Positions 41,146 to 50,800 of a DNA stretch of 64,000 bases are shown here, in pieces (positions within the stretch are counted from its first letter, which is position 1; every line of letters begins with the position of its first letter). A program made the translations under genes and the position numbers. The notes below the pieces were generated by a model that saw nothing but the letters and a program-made list of their open reading frames with translations, did not search any database and was not told the DNA's origin. The DNA is from Symsagittifera roscoffensis (Eukaryota; Xenacoelomorpha; Acoela; Convolutidae), in NCBI RefSeq assembly GCF_963678635.1, contig NC_087062.1, positions 64,577,253 to 64,641,252 of the forward strand, given 5' to 3'.

Positions 41146-42015
41146 GACAAGTGTCTGAGCGGTGGGACCTCTTTCTTCTTCGTTATGGGGACTTCTTGAT
41201 TCACTGTACCTTGTACCACCACTCAAGCTCTAGTAAAATTTTCCCAAAAACCCTCTCTTAAAGGCCAAATGCTGACCCCCCTTTTTTTAATTTTTTTTTA
41301 GTTACCTCTTTTTCAATGTTCCAAGCAACTTGAAACCAAAACCTGTGCGCAGGTATCTTGTGATCACCTGTTCGTGTAAAAACTAAACACAAATCCTCAC
41401 CAAAATGCAACTAAAATTCTAAGCCAGAAAAACTAATAAAAACAGATAGATGAACCCACCTAAAATTCAAAGGTGACAAATGTCTACCTTTTGTCAAAAA
41501 AAAAATTGTCTGGTACCTAATTGCCACGCGTTTTCCTCTCGCCAACTAATAATCTTATTGGGTATCACCAGAATTGTCTATGTCCGTTCCCCCTACCAAT
41601 CCGACCATGGTACCTGCCTTAACTCGAGTTTAAATTTCGATATCCACCTATTATTACCAACGCGTGTAAATGACTAATGTAACTAAATCAACGATGTCGA
41701 TTAATTAGTTACTCTAGTTTCCCCCCTTTTTACAATTTGCAACCGCCAACCACTAACCTAACCAGCCCCCCTTCTAACCTCCCCCCTTTTTAGCCCCCCT
41801 TCTTAAGCCTAAAATTACCTTAAGCGCCGGGTGCTAAACCTCTCAAGAGAAAACCGTAGACCTGTCTCCAGGCCTGCTTAAGTAAAAACGTTCCTCAAAA
41901 CCGGGGGATTTCGCTTATCCAATTTTACACTTATCTCCTATAATGTAATGTGGATTTTAACGATACCCGTTCTGCCTAACTTGAGAACTCGAGAACTGCC
42001 AAATCCTTCTTGGCT

Positions 42016-42197
42016 ACTTTCCCACTCGACTGGTCACCTCTTCCAGTCCAGTCTCCTATTGGTTCAGCTCAAGTGCTCCTGAACCACTTTCCCACTCGGC
42101 TGGTCACCTCTTCCAGTCAAGTCTCCTATTGGTTCAGCTCAAGTGCTCCTGAACCACTTTCCCACTCGGCTGGTCACCTCTTCCAGTCAAGTCTCCT
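42016..42197. repeat. 70-bp direct repeat, 2.6 copies
   Basis: Copies begin ACTTTCCCACTCG at 42,016, 42,086 and 42,156, each containing GGTCACCTCTTCCAGTC and, in the first two, TTGGTTCAGCTCAAGTGCTCC. Located in the leader of the young element. Confidence 0.9.
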
Positions 42198-42671
42198 TGT
42201 TGTCCAGCTAAGTTCCAAGCTATCTGAAAACCCTTGACAATGCCCCACACTCGGGCACTTTATTGAGGTTACTGGGTTAAATTGCTAGGTTTACCGAAAC
42301 GATCGAACTTGTAAAACAGTATGGGTATACTATTTAATTAATATAAAGGTTTGATCCAACTAATCTGGTGTCAAAGTCACTGTCTTTTTTCGTTTTATGG
42401 TTTTTGTTCCTTTTTCTATTCTTTTTTGGTTTTTGTTTCGCTTTTTGTCTTTTTGCTCGTGTTTTTGTCCCCCTAGTTGCCCCGTTTTACTCGGTTAGCT
42501 AAGCCTCGTTCGGAGAGCGTACCAGGAAGTTTTCTCGAGTTTTCTTTAAAAAGCTATCACGGTACAACCGGAAGGTTTGCACGTTCCTGCCGAACCGTAC
42601 CACCGGTACTCTAGAATGGGCATGCAGCCCGAAGCTGTCTCAAGTGGGTTCGACTCCGTAGTCTTGATGTC

Positions 42672-42690
42672 GTAAACACCCAGGAGCGCC
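42672..42690 (-). promoter_or_regulatory. candidate primer-binding site
   Basis: On the sense strand, 13 nt after the 5' LTR, the sequence reads TGGCGCTCCTGGGTGTTTA. A PBS normally begins with TGG and is complementary to a tRNA 3' end; TGGCG is common for tRNA-Ser primers. The old leader at about 2852 has TGGCTCTCGTGGGTG at the same place, so the segment is conserved. No tRNA gene set is available to test it. Confidence 0.35.
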
Positions 42691-42702
42691 ATAAAAACAG
42701 TA

Positions 42703-43607
42703 TGTAACATTCGTCTACTGTAGTCACACATGAGGCTTAAGAAAAATAGGCCCTATAATCATTGGCTCAAGAGTCAGGGACACTATCTCTTGTGTTTTCT
42801 ACCTCAAATCAGTCGGAGCCAATTCGGTTCGCTTGTGACATGAGACTACGACCCGTTACAGCTTAAAGGCTACTACCAAAATATCCCCCCCACTCTAGAA
42901 ATAAGAACGTCCCCGTACTTAGGTCTCTAGATACCCAAAATACATGAACGCCGTTAAAAACCGGGTCGGAACAATCCGTTAAGTTACTTTTTATTAGACA
43001 GTGGAACTTTGATCCATTTCAGATGGATCAACCTAAAACTCGCCTTACCTCAACATAACAATCATAAAACACACTCTAGAAATTTAAATTGAGTACTCAC
43101 ATCGTAGCACGCTCAAGAACTGGGAGTAATTAAGTCGGTAATCAACTCGAGAATTAAATAATGTAACTAAATGAGTTTAATGTTTATCAGTTTCAATAAC
43201 AGGACCAAGTTTGAACTCTAGAGTATGGTTTCTCGTGAACCATTGGGACACTCAAGCTGTCCACCTTTCCATCGAAGGTTCACTCTAGTCCAGTTTGAAT
43301 AATAATCCAGTCGAGCAATAATGGTCCAGTTCTCGGGAATACGCTTCCTTTTGTTTCAGATAGGACAGCTCTACTCTAGTTTTATTGTGACGGAAATTGC
43401 GAATAGCAATTTCCTACTGCTTTTCTGGCAACTTTTCCCGCGATTGTAACTCGATCGTTCTGATTTCTCTTTTTCGGTTTTCAGTTATCGCGAGAAAATC
43501 GTGCATGACAGGCTCCATTCGAATTTTTGAAAAATCAAATTTCACTCCAAAATTAAGCGTTCTTGTTTTTCTCAAGGTCAAACTTCCAAATATGACCGAC
43601 TGGCACA
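42703..43607 (-). repeat. 5' LTR of the young element
   Basis: 905 bp, partner of 19,669-20,573. It contains the promoter and polyadenylation region of the element, but I could not point to a TATA box or an AATAAA with confidence. Four CTTGAG hexamers lie on the sense strand. Confidence 0.92.
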
Positions 43608-44213
43608 GTGTTTTAGGTATTTAGAGATGTAGTTATGAGGGAATATTTATTTCAATCTAGAGGAGGGTATTTTTGGGTGAATTCCCAGAAGTCCCAAGAT
43701 TCATAGCACCCAAAATGGAAAATCAGTCGCATAAGTCCCAAAATTCATCTTCTGGAATTCTCAATTGTTGAAACTGTTCATACAGCGTAGTACTGTTCAG
43801 ACAGCATAATCCCGAAGCTGCAGAGGGGTGACCGCCGCAGATACGCCAACGTGTAACAAAATTGACAATATAGGATAGGACTCTATACGAAATGAGGAGC
43901 CGGTTATCGCCACGACGCGCGCGTAGCACGCGCACCGATGACCTTAAACCGAGACTCAGCTAATTTAGTCTTTTGACCAATCGAAAAGATTTGGGATTTA
44001 TGCCACTGGTTTTTTAGATTGGAACCTATTGGAATTATTTTTTATTTTGGGACCTTTGAATACGCTTTTTTTTGGTGGCATCTTTTAAGCTGTAGCGATC
44101 CTAAAGTTCCATGTCATAAGCGAACCGTGAATTGGCTCCAACAGATTGAGGTATAAAAGAACAAAAATTAGTGTCTCTGACCCTTGAAGTGACTTGAGTG
44201 AACGGCCGTTACA
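43608..44213 (+). repeat. old 3' LTR, right part
   Basis: Continuation of 19,082-19,668 beyond the young insertion. It starts GTGTTTTAGGTATTTAGAG, colinear with 47,191 onward, and ends GGCCGTTACA at 44,213. It contains GGTATAAAAG (TATAAAAG at 44,152-44,159). Together with its partner at 46,847-47,754 it shows that the Rab5 5' region was duplicated with the LTR attached. Confidence 0.85.
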
Positions 44214-44306
44214 AATTTTACGAAGGATGTTTGTTTTTTCTCATAGGCTGTTCCATGCTTTTTGTACAATAACTAGCTATTCCAGTTGTTTTTAGTTTTC
44301 TCAAGT

Positions 44307-44776
44307 ATGAGCGGAGTTCCTGATAGTCAACGTTCTAGTAGCGCTGGACCTGTTTGGCTAGCTGGAACGTCCTGTCTTTTTTTGAGCGAAATTGCGAGTG
44401 ATTGAAATTAATTATGTTATGATCACTTTTTATGATGGGCTTCAATAATTAGTAGTACTATACTGTTTTGATCTGAGAATGCTTTTTGCTTTATCAACTG
44501 TTTTTAATGTATCAAATATTGCAAAATTTCCCAACTCATATTGAATTAAGTTAGTTGTAGCGTGAAATTTGTTCTTTATTATAATGTAATATTTTTCATT
44601 GCCTTTCTTACTCAGACAACGTGTGTGGATGATGTTACTGTAAACTTTGGAATCTGGGAAACCACTGGTCAAGAAAGATGACACTCTCTGGCGCCCATGT
44701 TTTGCAGAGGTGCCCAAGTAGCAATCGTAGTAAATGATATCACTTCTCATGTATGTGTACTGAACTTCAAGCTTGC
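44307..44776 (+). pseudogene. Rab5 5'-end pseudogene (duplicate of exons 1-2)
   Basis: Partial copy of the Rab5 start region at 47,844-48,490. Exon 1 begins with ATG and matches for about 20 codons ([16 protein letters not shown]), then is fused by an internal deletion to intron 1 sequence (TTTTTTGAGCGAAATTGCGAG), removing the P-loop. The intron 1 acceptor AG has become CA (TTTTTCATTGCC). In the exon 2 copy the switch motif DTAG is ETTG, and an in-frame TGA follows KER-like CAAGAAAGATGA. Homology stops at about 44,776 inside intron 2. It cannot make a GTPase. Confidence 0.9.
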
Positions 44777-44985
44777 ATCTAAAAATTGATGAAATCAGAA
44801 GGTCTTGTAACAAAATTTTTCAAAGCAGCCCCGACGTTTCCCGCTCACTCATGAAAGCTGAAGACTCCTCAAAACTAACAAAGAAAAAGGAGTACCACTA
44901 GATGTCAGGTATCATGGGCTTCTCTAACAAATTGTTCTTGAGTGCTGTGGCTCATAAATGATTTTTGAAATTGCTGAAATGATGA
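44777..44985. other. junction between Rab5 pseudogene and element tail
   Basis: Sequence between the end of Rab5 homology and the start of tail-ORF homology. No feature recognised. It contains the breakpoint of the tandem duplication. Confidence 0.4.
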
Positions 44986-46677
44986 GGTTTTTGGAGGAAT
45001 GATTAGTGGAATTCGAAGTCCTAGTAAGGAAAATTTTTTTCTTAGCGTTGCTTCTCGAGAAGGAATATAAGATCATCTGTGTGTCTCGTTCAGAACAGAG
45101 AAAGGAAGTGAAACTCTTTGGCGATTAGAATGTTCTGGTCACAATTTTTATTGTGTGGAAGCTGCTCAGATCATCATAGTGCCCCTACACTCAAGCGAGT
45201 CCAAATGATGGAAACATCGACAAGATCAGGCTTTTGCCTGGACGGGTTGAGGATCTGAGGGAGCTGAACGTTGTTCACAAGCTGATGCTACCCCAACAGA
45301 CGAAAGCAAAGGACAAGAACGAGGTATCGAAAAATGAGCGATTCAAGTTGGAGCCAGTTGTTTATTTAGATTTAAGACCAATGGTGGAAGACACGAAAGT
45401 TATGAGAACTCTTGCGTGCAAATCCAGTCGTTCCAAAAAGAAGTTTTATTTGCATGGTTTGGCGAAACCACAAAAAAATTGATGTACAGATCTTAGCGGA
45501 CTGCTATGCCAGCTCAACTGTGAATCTAGCCACCTCAATTTGATTTTTCTCGAGATTGAGAGCCCTGGAGTCATATGAGCTCTAGACATCAAATGTTCAT
45601 TCCGATCAGCGTGGAGACATGATCGGGAGCCTTGCAAATGGACAAAAGTACATTAAAGTATGGAAAGTGGACCTGAAGGATGGAATAGCCTTCCCTATAA
45701 GTGAAGCCTACGGGCTACCGATTAATGCGAAAATCTTGGTGAGGTCAGTCAAGGCAAGTTTCTGCGATACGAAATAGTCCGTCACATGGTGGTGGTTGAA
45801 GTGACAAGCCAGAGAATCCTGATTGATACGACATTATCTGTTTCAAATTAAATGCGACACTCGCACCAACTGTTGAAGAAAACATGGGGAGCAGTGCCCG
45901 GCACGAAGTTGCATGACTTGAGTGAAATCTTGGGCAGAGCTCCTGAGTTTTGAGAGGGAAATCACAAGCAATTTTCAAAGGCAAATTAGCAATGGAAAGG
46001 TCCCTAAAGATGCCCTATCACTCACTGCACGGCTCAGATATTTTGGTACCCTGAGAGAACCAACTTGATGGTCTGGGACGTAAAGGAAATTAGTTCCCTT
46101 GTGCTGCCAAATCATTAGCAGAATATCTCAATATTCGTTGTAAGTTCCATACTAGCACTACGATTGATTGAAGAAAACGTCTTGAAGTATCACATACGAA
46201 GGAATCCATCCTTGCAATCTAATATAGCAGCAGGCGAGAACAGTTTGAGACCACTTGCAAGGCATTCGTGATTCTTTCAGCAGTGAAACGTATTTGGAGT
46301 CGCATGAGAGTCTTCCCATGGTTCAGGGCATTGCTGACGTCTTGTTTACACGATTTGGCCTAGAATCACATGAGGAGACATTCAAAAGTGTACCGACCAT
46401 TCATGGCAAAGATTGATCTCACAGCTTTTGAACGATAAAGGACCGTTTCTTACTCACCAAAACGGAATAACGTCGAAACAGGGTAGTGAGGATGAAGATG
46501 CTGCAAAACAACTCCTCGAGACATCAATAGGAAAAAAATGGATGCTGGAAAAACTGAGGGATCATTGTTATAAATCGAAAACGGATAGTTTCCACGTGTG
46601 GGATGGCGTAGAAGTCTCAATTCACTTGGATGCACGAAAAAGTACATCACGATGAATGGTGCAACATGGGAAAACAA
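44986..46677 (+). pseudogene. tail ORFs of an old giant element (244- and 434-codon homologues)
   Basis: Colinear, decayed version of 21,003-23,048. Readable: VSFRTEKGSE (45,088), EDLRELNVVHKLMLPQQTKA (45,245-45,304), a block matching LSFQKEDLVTWFEDI near 45,450, WKVDLKDGIAFPISEAYGLP (about 45,666-45,725), the region matching HSHKLLRKIRGTVP near 45,860, and FPWFRALLTSCLHDLA (46,314-46,362). It has many stops and shifts. It is the missing 3' part of the old plus-strand element or of a second copy of it, and sits directly before its LTR. Confidence 0.7.
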
Positions 46678-46831
46678 CAAACCAATGATCAGTTTTTAAA
46701 GAAGCTATGCGTCAATGACCTGTGCCTAGCCGGTCGAAATATGGTCAGACCGAAATTGGTTGAACAGAGATTTATTTGCAAACCGAAACTACACACCTGA
46801 TTTTGATTTGACGGTGAAAGCATCCTTCTGA
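46678..46831 (+). pseudogene. conserved C-terminal coding tail, copy 2
   Basis: Equivalent of 18,914-19,066: QTNDQFLKKLCVNDLCLAGR and NMVRPKLVEQR are preserved. One extra base near 46,780 shifts the frame, after which TVKASF and TGA are read. It lies 15 bp before the LTR. Confidence 0.55.
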
Positions 46832-46846
46832 ATTTCAGTCTGTTAG

Positions 46847-47754
46847 TGTGCCAGTCAGTGATATCAAAGAAACTTGTGTTGTTTTTGAGTGGAATGGAAA
46901 TTCTCAAATATGGAAACGGCCCTTCCATGCTCAAGTAACCCTCAAGTATAGCTGTTGCACTTAAATCAAACTGCTAGAGTTTTACTTGCGTTACCTAATT
47001 GTGTCTGAAATTAGGTCCAGAGTTGTTTTCCAGATATGAGTACTCGAATTTAATTACTTGAGCCCATGTTATCGATTTATATCGAGGTGAGGCGAATTTT
47101 AGTTTGATCCATTTGAAATGGATTAAATGTTCTTCGATCAAAACTAATGGTGATTACTTGAGGTCCCAACTCCGTTTTCAACAGCGAACGCGTGTTTTAG
47201 GTATTTAGAGATCTAGTTATGAGGGAATATTTTTTTCTACCTAGAGGGGGATATTTTTGGGTGAATTCCCAGAAGTCCCAAGGTTCATAGCACCCAAAAT
47301 AGAAACTCAGTCGCATAAGTCTTGAATTCTTGATTTTTTTATTTTCTTGAATTCTTTTTAGTTGAAATTTGAGCCAACAAATTTACGGATTGATTGTTTA
47401 CTGCTCAGACAGCATAAACCCAAAGCTGCAGATTAGTGACCGCCGCAGCCGCGTCAATGTGTTACAAAACTGCCACCGATGACCTTAAACCGAGACTCGG
47501 CTAATTTAGTCTTTTGACCAATTGAAAAGATTTGGGACTTATGCCTCTGCTTTTTTATTGGAACCGAAGGGAATTATTTTTTTTATTTTGGCACCTATGA
47601 ATACGCACTTTTTTGGTAGTGGCTTTTAAGCTGTAGCGATCCTAAAGTTCGATGTCATAAGCGAACCGTGAGTTGGCTCCGACAGATGGAGGTATAAAAG
47701 CACAAGAGTTAGGGTCCCTGGCCCTTGAGGTGACTTGAGTGAACGGCTGTTACA
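46847..47754 (+). repeat. old LTR next to Rab5, full length (908 bp)
   Basis: Begins TGTGCCAGTCAGTG and ends GGCTGTTACA, the TGT...ACA borders of the family, and has the normal length. It is uninterrupted where its duplicate carries the young element: AACGCGTGTTTTAGG at about 47,189-47,203 is the empty site. It ends 90 bp before the Rab5 ATG. Confidence 0.88.
47693..47700 (+). promoter_or_regulatory. TATA-box-like motif in the LTR upstream of Rab5
   Basis: TATAAAAG, 144 bp before the Rab5 ATG and inside the LTR. The young LTRs have TAGAAAAC here and other old LTRs also lack a TATA. A possible splice acceptor (TTGTTTTTAG, ending at 47,834) lies between it and the ATG, so the ATG exon may be joined to an upstream leader exon or a spliced leader. 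Confidence 0.5.
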
Positions 47755-47843
47755 AATTTTATGAAGGATGTTTTTTCACATATGGCTGTTCCATGATTTT
47801 TGTACAGTAACTGGCTATTACAGTTGTTTTTAGATTTGCAAGT

Positions 47844-50800
47844 ATGAGTGGAGCTCTTGGTAGTCAACGTTCTAGTAGCGCTGGACCTGCTCGGCCAGCT
47901 GGAATGTCTAGTGCCGGAAAAGTGTGTCAGTTTAAGCTGGTTTTGTTGGGAGAATCTGCTGTAGGAAAATCGAGCTTGGTTTTGCGGTTTGTCAAAGGAC
48001 AGTTTCATGAATACCAGGAGAGCACAATTGGAGGTAATCATAAAAATTGTTTGATTGATCATGAATTGAGTGAATCTCCTATACTGTTCCTTTTTTGAGC
48101 GCAATTGCGAGTGATTGAAATTAATTATGGTATGATCAATTTTTGTGATGGGCTTCAATAATTGGTTGTACTACTTTGTTTTGTTCTGAGAATGCTTTTC
48201 TACTATATCAACCGTTTCTTATGTATCAAATATTATAAAATTCCCTAACTCATAATGAATTAAGTTAATTGTAGCGTGAAATTTGTTCTTTAATTCAATG
48301 TAATGTTTTTAGCTGCCTTTCTTACTCAGACAGTGTGTGTGGATGATGTTACTGTAAAATTTGAAATCTGGGATACTGCTGGTCAAGAAAGATACCACTC
48401 TTTGGCGCCCATGTATTACAGAGGTGCCCAAGCAGCAATCGTTGTATATGATATCACTTCTCAAGTATGTGTTCTGAATTTCAAGCTTGTAATAATGTAA
48501 GGGTTTTAGTTTAAGAGCCCAATGGAAAAATCTTATCTTTCCGTTTCTCTGATCCATACTTTAGATTGCATGCTTTATTTTTCTATTCGTTTCTCTGATC
48601 CATAAATTAGACTACATGCTTTTTTTTCAAAAGGGGGAAAAAACTCAAGTAAGGAACCGCAAAAGGATAAATGTCACGAAAAACGTGTATGAGGTCTACT
48701 TTCGAAATTGGGCTTTACTGTTTTGAATTTCCAGTTTTCAACTTTTGATCCAGTTTTCTCTAAATGGATAATTTTAAGAAAACAGTGTCATTTTTTATGT
48801 TTCCTTGCTTTCATTAACTTTTTTCCAGCTGTCTGTGGGCTATGTTTGTTTTGGTGGTTTGGCTTAGTTATTTGCGAAAAGCGAATGTTAGGTAAATAAC
48901 AGTTAACTGTGCCGGTGTAGCAGAATGGGCGGATCGCTGAACAGGACGTGCTGGCTTGCTCGTCTTCTTGACCATTCAAACATAAATTTCCTTTTGCTAA
49001 TAGATACTATCGCTTAGGAAAGTCGGATGTTACAAAAGGAAAGTCGGATGTTACAAATGTGCTTTTTGTTCCGACCAGTGAAAATGTTTTTCGTGTTTTT
49101 TTGTTTTTCCACGCAAAACCAGGTGGCTTAAATAATCATCCGACCGAGTGGAGTGATATATCATTTCAAAACCCTTTGAGTCCTAATTCGAACAACGTTG
49201 AAGTTTTCAGAAGAGTTGTCCTGGTGTCGAGAAAACCGGTTTGAAATTTTTGAGTTGCATTCTAATTTCGACATAAAGCAGCGAGAAGGCTTATTGAAGA
49301 AGGACAAGCCACGAAACTTTAATTTGATTCTATTAAAATTGTTTTTAGAAGGCTTTTTAAGTGCCATCTTGGCAATGAAAACTTCAAAAAAATCCTGCTA
49401 AAAAAATATATATATTTTTATGTTTTCGACGAAAACCTTTGACCAATTTGCTTTTTTTTACTGTAACTGTCGAATATGCCTGTGTTCTATGTTTCTGTTA
49501 GATCTTTTATCATGACTCACAAAAACCACCACTAATTTGAAAAATAAATGAAAAAGCTTTAGGTGTTTTTTTAGTATGATCAAAACTTTCTGAGCTACAT
49601 GCACTACAACCGGATATCCTTGTTACGATTGGCAATCATTATGAAACGGGAACATAGAGTTTAAAAGTTTGGAAACAATTGCACTTGAGTCAGTTAGTTA
49701 ACTATGATTCCATTAACAACTGACATATTATGAGCAATTCTGCATTATAGATACTTTTTTAAAAGAGCGGAGCGTAGTGTGATAGTACAGTGCATCTTTT
49801 TTTAAACCTAAGTAGCAAATAAAAGTGCTACTAAGTTTTCGGTGGCGCTTATGAATCAGTAGGCTGCATAGCATTCCATGGGCTTTGACATATGATAAGC
49901 AATAAGTTAACACAATTGATGCTTTTAATGTATCAATTTTTTTTTGCGTTGTAATTAAAAGTTTTACCGACAAATGTATCAATTGAACCGAAAAAAGCTA
50001 TTTGTTTTATACAACAGTGTAATAATTAATTTCTCATTTCAGAAGATTCTCACACGATATAATTCGCGAGATTTTTGGAATGCATAATTTATACGCAATT
50101 TGGTATAATTCTAATTGTTCCGACCATTGAAAATGGGGAGGAACTTATTCGGGTGTGTTTTAGTGTTTCGTTTTTTGTTTTCCACGCAAAATTAGATACC
50201 ACAAATATTGATCGTACTGAAACGAGTGATATATCATATTAAAGCCCTTTCAGTCGTGATTCGAACTACTTCGAAATTTTCCAAAAATTTTTCCCAGTGT
50301 CGAGAAAAATCGTTTTGAAATTTTTGATTTTTTGTCGTAATTCGAGTGAATAAAGCAAGCGAGCAGGCTTAGAAGCTGAATTATGCCTAATTTAAGACCT
50401 TAAAATTTAGTTTGAAGCAAGTAAAACTCGTTTTTGGAGTTTTTTGCTTCATTTTGGGAATCAAAAAATTCCAAATATTTCTGCAGAAATTTTTAAAGTT
50501 TTTTAAGTCATTTCTCTACAAAATTTTTTGTCCAAATTGTCTATATTACTATGACTGTCTAATATGCTTAAATTATATTTTACGTCAGATCCTTTTATCC
50601 CACCAAGCGGAAAAAATTACACTAATTTGGAAAAAAAACTGTCTAAACCGTAGTTTTCTAAAGACTATCTATGGTCGGAACACTCTATGCTACTTGCACA
50701 GTAACCGGCTATCCTTGTTTTTATATGCAAAGTAAGTGTGGTTGCATTCCAAATTTTACATGCAAAAATTGAGTTAGTGCATTTTGAAGCTCCTGAATTT

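Larger units (their letters stand above)
38977..42702 (-). other. 3.7-kb leader of the young element
   Basis: Non-coding region between the 5' LTR and gag. From the LTR inward: possible primer-binding region (42,660-42,690); blocks shared with the old leaders (42.25-42.65 kb); 70-bp repeats (42,016-42,197); a stretch with no recognisable content (41.35-42.0 kb); and two copies of a segment of about 0.97 kb made of a 14-bp minisatellite (39,241-41,345). Very long for a gypsy leader. Open frames on both strands inside the minisatellite are artefacts of the repeat period. Confidence 0.75.
19669..43607 (-). mobile_element. young giant Ty3/gypsy-type LTR retrotransposon, 23,939 bp
   Basis: Complete element bounded by 905-bp direct repeats that begin TGTGCCAG and end GTTACA in element orientation, differ at 4 of 905 positions with no length difference, and are flanked by a GTG duplication. 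Internal order on the minus strand: leader with minisatellites (42,702-38,977), gag-protease, RT-RNase H, integrase, macro domain, coiled-coil protein, SGNH-like protein, second SGNH-like protein, and four unrecognised ORFs (773, 373, 244 and 434 codons). RT with YVDD and the RT-RNase H-integrase order with a GPF motif place it in Ty3/gypsy. A usual gypsy element is 5-8 kb; the extra length is a 3.7-kb leader and about 10 kb of accessory genes. No signal peptide or envelope-like gene was seen. Internal stops and frameshifts suggest that this copy is not autonomous. Confidence 0.9.

Noticed and set aside
39344-41226. Open frames up to 161 codons on both strands (CPKTTVPR or GQWSWDSGLGT repeats)
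   Set aside because: They are by-products of the 14-bp minisatellite, which lacks stops in several frames. Both strands are open at once and no non-repeat sequence is included.
42647-42657. Perfect tRNA B-box (GGTTCGACTCC) in the leader, suggesting a tRNA or Pol III promoter
   Set aside because: No A box at a proper distance and no foldable cloverleaf; the motif is not kept in the old leaders (2,890 and 6,470).
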